This document shows positions 61,667 through 64,000 of a DNA stretch of 64,000 bases, in pieces (position 1 is the stretch's first letter; every line of letters starts with the position of its first letter). The stretch is from the NCBI GenBank assembly GCA_012295275.1, contig CM022665.1, forward strand, positions 2,716,667-2,780,666, written 5' to 3'. This DNA comes from Chrysomallon squamiferum (lineage: Eukaryota > Mollusca > Gastropoda > Neomphalida > Peltospiridae). The notes under the pieces are model-generated. The model saw nothing but the letters and a program-made list of their open reading frames with translations. It had not been told where the DNA came from and made no database searches. The position numbers and the translations under genes are program-made.

Positions 61667-64000
61667 GTCAGTATACCGCCAGGAATGCTGCATGCTATAT
61701 TTGAAAGATCACAGAAATGCATTTCACTTAAAAATAGTAATACTTCAACTAATTGTTTTATAATGATTTGATTTTAGATTGCCCAGTGATGCTTTAATTT
61801 TATTATTATTATATTTTTAATTTACTAGTTTATTTTATCATTTTGTGCTGGTTCAAATAACATGCAAAAAGGACATACATAGTTTCTTGTCTGAAAGAAT
61901 GAACGTCATATATCTTCCCAGTGGATTATAAACATAAAAATATAGTATATGCTTTGACAGTCACTGATTGAACAAAATTTAAGCATTCTTGTTTTTCATT
62001 TGTTTTAGTTAGCAGGTGGTATACAGGTTCAGCTATGTTCATGCTTAGACTTTATAGTAGTTAAATAAAATTTTAAAAAAATGTAAACAAATAAAGTCAT
62101 TTAAGTAAACCATTTCAATAACGATATTATCAATTACTGTTGTAAATTCAGAATTGAATATAATCAATACTTTATGCTGTTCAGTTACTACATAAACATT
62201 AAAGCAAAAGAGTAAATTATCACATAACAAAATTAAATACGAATGTCTTAAAACTTGACATAGTTGAATATATTACTTGAATTTTTTTTTCTACAAATGA
62301 AGTAATGTTATTTTTGTCAACACAAATCTGCACACTGTAAAGTGACAGTTGACTTCACTGTGTTGAAAACTTTCAAAACTCTCATCACTGTGCTAAAAAA
62401 TGCTTAATTAAACATTCCTCAGTCAGTTAAACTTGTCCCTGATGTATTTCTCTGTCATTGCCATTTTTGGAAAAATTGAAAACTGCATGGCCAGTTCAAA
62501 AGTGCATGCATAACTGACATTCAGATATAGAAGCTACAGTGCCAGTTGGATGCTATCCAGTACACATATCAAAGTCCAAGCACGTTTTATTTATTGTACT
62601 TAATGTTACATGTAAAAGTTCAAAAGAGTTTATGTAGTTAAGCCAGTATGTGAGAACACTCATTTATACACAAAGTGTAAAGCAATATTCACATTGTAAA
62701 ATCACATTAGATAAACTCTTTTGTCTATACCTATGTATCTGTTGAAGACATTGGAATGTACACATACTTGAGCAGGCACCTTTACCATAAACAGAGTTTA
62801 TTGTTTTATCTTCTTTTTTTTCTTTTTTTTTGCTGCCATACCTTGAGACATTATTACATATATGGAAATGGCATGCCTGATTTCTAAATTGCTTTGTTAT
62901 CACACTCATGCCTACATAAACAATTAATAATCTGATGACTTTCCCATATACCTGATGAAGATATGATTTTTACATTTGAAACTAACTGACTTGAAACTTT
63001 CAAACGGTTATAATAAACTTAATCCAAATTAGCTACCTTGTTAGTTAAATTATATTCATATGCTTGTTTTCAGACTAAATTTATTAAAACAGATTAATTA
63101 CATTAAATAAAATAAATATAAATTTAGCTATTGTGTTTTTAACTTATTATTAAGTATATTCTTTCACTAGTATGGGTATGCATACTTAGAGGCATGTCTG
63201 ATATACTCACATGCATAGATATATGAAAATTATTAAGAAATTTAACATACCTCAAAGTTACCTGATATTGGTTTAAATTTTTGTATCTTGTAAACAAACA
63301 TTATTTAAGTACGTAAGCATGTTTCTTAATTTATCAGGTCCTTTGTTCGAATGCATTCTTTGTGTGTAATCTGTTAAATCAGATGGATGTGTTTTGAACA
63401 TGTTCTGTAACTGTTAATTTAAAAATAATAACATTATGAATTAAATGGTTGACAGGAATACACAGTACAGTTTTTCAGTTTGTTATGAAGATTCTGTATT
63501 TTAATTTTTTTTATAAAAAAAAATTATTATTATTATTTTTCAGGTAGTTTTCAACAAGAATTTTTTGATTCAATGTATTTTTTTTTATTTGTATCTTGCT
63601 ATAAGCAGTTATGATTTATTCTTCATAGCTATACTGTTTTACTATTTTATTTATTTATTATTATTAAGTTAATTATAAGGAACACTGTTTTATTCTCTAT
63701 TTCTTACATTGCTTTAAAATAGTAATTAATTGACAAATCTGATAAAGGCAGATATTATGAAGAGAAACAGTACAGTTTTAATAAAAAAATTTCAGCCTTG
63801 TTTATTATTTGATTTAACTGTTTGTGCATATATGTGCATGAAGTATGCACATGCTCTGTTACTTGCATGTTTTTTTGTTTTGTTGTTTTGTTTAGCATGT
63901 ATAATTAATTTTGTGTTGTAAGACAGGTAATGACTGCAGGTATCTATTTACTACATGTGAATATATTTAAAACATCTTGACATTATACAGTTCAGTGTGT
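61667..64000 (+). other. Region after PPP4R4 exon 24
   Basis: The gene must continue here or beyond, since exon 24 ends in phase 1 without a stop. Only the weak candidate at 63544 fits. No other gene is seen. Confidence 0.55.
63544..63614 (+). CDS. Candidate PPP4R4 terminal exon
   Basis: A strong acceptor (ttatttttcag) is followed by 2 nt that complete a Gly codon in phase, then SFQQEFFDSMYFF and KQL, then TGA. Phase fits exon 24, but the peptide is hydrophobic and unlike the vertebrate tail. The true last exon may lie outside the window. Confidence 0.2.

Noticed and set aside
1-64000. tRNA, rRNA and CRISPR features
   Set aside because: I looked for tRNA B-box-like sequence and spaced repeats; the few GTTCAAATCC-like matches lack paired stems, and no regular repeat-spacer array exists.

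Overview
This window is animal (metazoan) nuclear DNA. It is AT-rich, full of microsatellites and homopolymer runs, and carries two multi-exon, spliced genes that diverge from each other. The proteins look lophotrochozoan; a mollusc is my best guess, but the sequence does not fix the species. I saw no bacterial operon, tRNA, rRNA or CRISPR array.

Left part (about 1-26,050). A glycoprotein hormone alpha-2 gene (GPA2, the alpha chain of thyrostimulin) lies on the minus strand. Its three coding exons are at 23153-23267, 16762-16937 and 15398-15490. A probable 5' non-coding exon ends at 25652. They join in phase to a 127-residue secreted protein with all ten cystine-knot cysteines. The first coding intron (6.2 kb) holds a decayed PIF/Harbinger transposase pseudogene (18699-19480, minus). 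Both coding-exon acceptors use microsatellite DNA as their pyrimidine tract. The DNA left of GPA2 (1-15,340) has repeats, including an inverted pair of about 145-bp elements, but no convincing gene. The usual partner, GPB5, was not found.

Middle (about 26,050-30,380). This is the intergenic space between the divergent GPA2 and PPP4R4 starts. It holds two palindromic CRE sites in an inverted arrangement and, near PPP4R4, a TCTCGCGAGA promoter element.

Right part (30,387 to the window end). PPP4R4, a HEAT-repeat regulatory subunit of protein phosphatase 4, lies on the plus strand. I place 24 coding exons with consistent phases, giving about 857 residues; the last short exon is uncertain or outside. 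Exon 18 is one base short of the reading frame. A phase-compatible alternative first exon at 38660-38781 has an X-box-like palindrome and a CCAAT box upstream, which suggests a second promoter and a second N-terminus. Introns hold a 34-bp minisatellite, CA/GT arrays, and one member of an inverted pair of about 355-bp repeats; the other member is in GPA2 intron 1.

A striking large-scale feature is the CpG pattern. CpG is common left of about 30.7 kb and almost absent inside the PPP4R4 body, with a small local rise at the alternative first exon. That is what mosaic gene-body methylation would leave in an invertebrate genome.
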